The notes under the pieces are model-generated. The model saw only the letters and a program-made list of their open reading frames with translations, had not been told where the DNA came from and did not search any database. A DNA stretch of 64,000 nt from positions 1 to 64,000 of the forward strand of contig DVFP01000012.1 of assembly GCA_018713145.1 (NCBI GenBank), in the 5' to 3' direction. Made by a program: the position numbers and the translations under genes. Source of the stretch: Candidatus Scybalocola faecavium. GTDB lineage: Bacteria; Bacillota; Clostridia; Lachnospirales; Lachnospiraceae. Shown here in pieces: positions 62,604 through 64,000 of the stretch. Positions within the stretch are counted from its first letter, which is position 1; every line of letters starts with the position of its first letter.

Positions 62604-64000
62604 AGAAAACTGTTTTTTAATGACCAACGGCCTGGGAGGCTTTTCCTCCCTGACGATGGCCGGGGGAGCCGCCCGTAATGACCACTCTGTGTTTATGGCA
62701 TGTACCAATGCTCCAAATCATCGTTACAATATGATCCACCGCCTGAAAGAACGGCTGTATGTACATGATCAGTGGAAAATACTATCTACTCAGGAATTTG
62801 CCAACAAGCCTCCGGAAGAGGGATATTGCCATGTATCATCTTTTACCTATGAGGATACGCCTTTATGGCGGTTTGATACAGACGGCGTGGAAATCATTAA
62901 AGAAATGGGATTGGCCCAGGAAGAAAACACATGGGGAATCCGGTATGTGGTACACAATCGAACCAAAAAAAGATGTACACTGGAGATCACCCCTTTTTTA
63001 CAATTTACCCCAAAAGGCCATGATCTGGATCAGGGCACAGTTTTTACTGTGTATTCGGAGAAAGAGAGCGCAAAAGCTTTGTCTGAAAATTTCACGGATG
63101 ACTGTCGTTCCGACAAAAAGGGAGACCGTGTTCAAACCTGGCACATTTCTGCTAATGACCTGGAGATGACCTGGCATGTTGACGGCCGGATTTTAACCGA
63201 TGGAGAGGAAAGTTTCCCGAAATGGGATCTAAAAGAGAATCGGGAAACTTTAACAGCCACCTGCAAAGTCCGGGAGCTGGAAACCTATTTTTACAGCTAC
63301 GATGCTGTGGACGGACGCAGACCCACCGGTACAGGACGGGCCGTTATTCAAACCATGCTGTATGTGCCGGAAGGTTCTTCGGCTTATTTGGATATTGTTT
63401 GTTCCATGGAAAATGATCCTTGTTATTGTGGGGCACAAATCATAGAGCAGACAAAACAATACCGGCGCAGTCTTTCCCAAACAGCCGGATTTAAAGAACC
63501 GGCAGCAGATGCGCTTGCAAAAGCAGCAAACCAATTTGTCAGTCTGAGAGCCTCAACAGGAGGAAAGACGATTCTTGCCGGTTTTCCGTTTTTTGAAGAT
63601 TGGGGAAGGGATACCATGATCGCCCTTCCAGGCGTGTGTCTGTCTACAGGGCAGTATGAGGCTGCCTGCTCCATCCTGCGTACCTTTGCGGCACATGAAA
63701 AACACGGTCTTATGCCGAATCTTTTCCCTGAAGGGGGAAATGAGCCTATGTATAATACTGCAGACGCAGCCCTTTTATTTATTAACTGTGTTTATCTGTA
63801 TGAGGAAAGGACAAAAGATACAGCCTTTGCCCGGGAAATGTTTCCGGTTATGGAACGTATTATCCAAGGCTATAAAGAAGAGACACTTTATGGGATCCAT
63901 ATGGATACGGATGGTCTGATTTGTGCCGGACAAGGGCTGGATCAGGTCACTTGGATGGATGTCAGAGTCGGAGATGTGCTGCCTACGCCACGCCATGGCA
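62554..64000 (+). CDS. Glycogen debranching enzyme (amylo-alpha-1,6-glucosidase), 3' end outside window
   Basis: About 482 codons visible, running off the window. The frame starts at ATG 62554, inside the end of pulA (50-base overlap), and begins MKWIYGKQDLRSLERSEEN, then FLMTNGLGGFSSLTMAGG, the usual N-terminus of bacterial GDE proteins. The (alpha/alpha)6 catalytic part starts near residue 340 with GFPFFEDWGRDTMIALPG, containing a family catalytic-site Asp. It removes alpha-1,6-linked glucose from branched dextrins in the cytoplasm, complementing the pullulanase. GGGAGG lies upstream of the ATG at slightly long spacing. Confidence 0.9.
   Translation, partial: MKWIYGKQDLRSLERSEENCFLMTNGLGGFSSLTMAGGAARNDHSVFMACTNAPNHRYNMIHRLKERLYVHDQWKILSTQEFANKPPEEGYCHVSSFTYEDTPLWRFDTDGVEIIKEMGLAQEENTWGIRYVVHNRTKKRCTLEITPFLQFTPKGHDLDQGTVFTVYSEKESAKALSENFTDDCRSDKKGDRVQTWHISANDLEMTWHVDGRILTDGEESFPKWDLKENRETLTATCKVRELETYFYSYDAVDGRRPTGTGRAVIQTMLYVPEGSSAYLDIVCSMENDPCYCGAQIIEQTKQYRRSLSQTAGFKEPAADALAKAANQFVSLRASTGGKTILAGFPFFEDWGRDTMIALPGVCLSTGQYEAACSILRTFAAHEKHGLMPNLFPEGGNEPMYNTADAALLFINCVYLYEERTKDTAFAREMFPVMERIIQGYKEETLYGIHMDTDGLICAGQGLDQVTWMDVRVGDVLPTPRHG

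Overview
The window looks like chromosome from a Gram-positive member of the Clostridia, most likely a gut Lachnospiraceae relative. Reasons: promoters of the TTGACA-17-TATAAT kind with strong AGGAGG ribosome sites, frequent GTG and TTG starts, tRNA genes without encoded CCA, the neighbourhoods rpoD-trmK-NIF3, recA-recX-rny, gap-pgk-tpiA-gpmI-secG-rnr-smpB-ssrA and iscR-iscS-iscU-mnmA, and families typical of that group (TGS-like nucleoside kinase, DUF3783, DUF6076-like protein, PFL/DUF711 protein). No database search was possible, so the taxon is an inference.

Layout. 1-4.0 kb: end of rpoD, trmK, a NIF3 protein and a nucleoside kinase, then RNase P RNA. 4.5-6.6 kb: a two-component system behind a tandem two-hairpin leader. 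6.7-11.1 kb: a large membrane protein with an ABC ATPase and permease. 11.3-13.1 kb: CPBP protease and a zinc-ribbon membrane protein. 13.4-16.8 kb: SOS-controlled recA, recX and rny. 17-20 kb: double-domain polyphosphate kinase, tRNA-Arg, an anchored surface protein. 20-26.5 kb: rluF-ligA, then the iron-sulphur/tRNA thiolation cluster (Rrf2 regulator, iscS, iscU, mnmA) and a CBS protein. 26.7-32 kb: lower glycolysis. 32-36.3 kb: secG, rnr, smpB, an orphan HicB-like gene, tmRNA and tRNA-Glu.

36.3-42.7 kb, between tRNA-Glu and tRNA-Leu, is the most accessory-looking stretch. It holds a strong promoter, a small secreted protein with a broken signal-peptide frame, a lipoprotein, three unrelated-looking membrane proteins and an ABC ATPase, then a DUF6076-like protein. 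It resembles a secreted-peptide/ABC export or self-protection locus but matches no family I can name. 42.9-44.4 kb: a DUF3783-alcohol dehydrogenase fusion on the minus strand. 44.7-48.5 kb: a zinc-finger membrane protein, polA and coaE. 49-55.5 kb: SleB-like cell-wall hydrolase, a WalJ-like hydrolase, an ACT protein, a PFL protein, pepD and a HAD phosphatase. 55.7-64 kb: a LacI regulator divergent from a maltodextrin uptake and breakdown operon (binding protein, two permeases, pullulanase, debranching enzyme running off the end); no MalK ATPase is present.

Four things stand out beyond the genes. (1) Two unlinked loci carry the same tandem leader design with ATG-N-TGA mini-frames. (2) A five-copy intergenic hairpin family with compensatory base changes sits mainly among the glycolytic genes. 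(3) A 145-base multi-branched RNA structure overlaps the end of smpB. (4) Homopolymer tracts sit at frame-deciding places: G8 in malF, G9 at an ATPase/permease junction, and A7-T5-A4 in the secreted protein.
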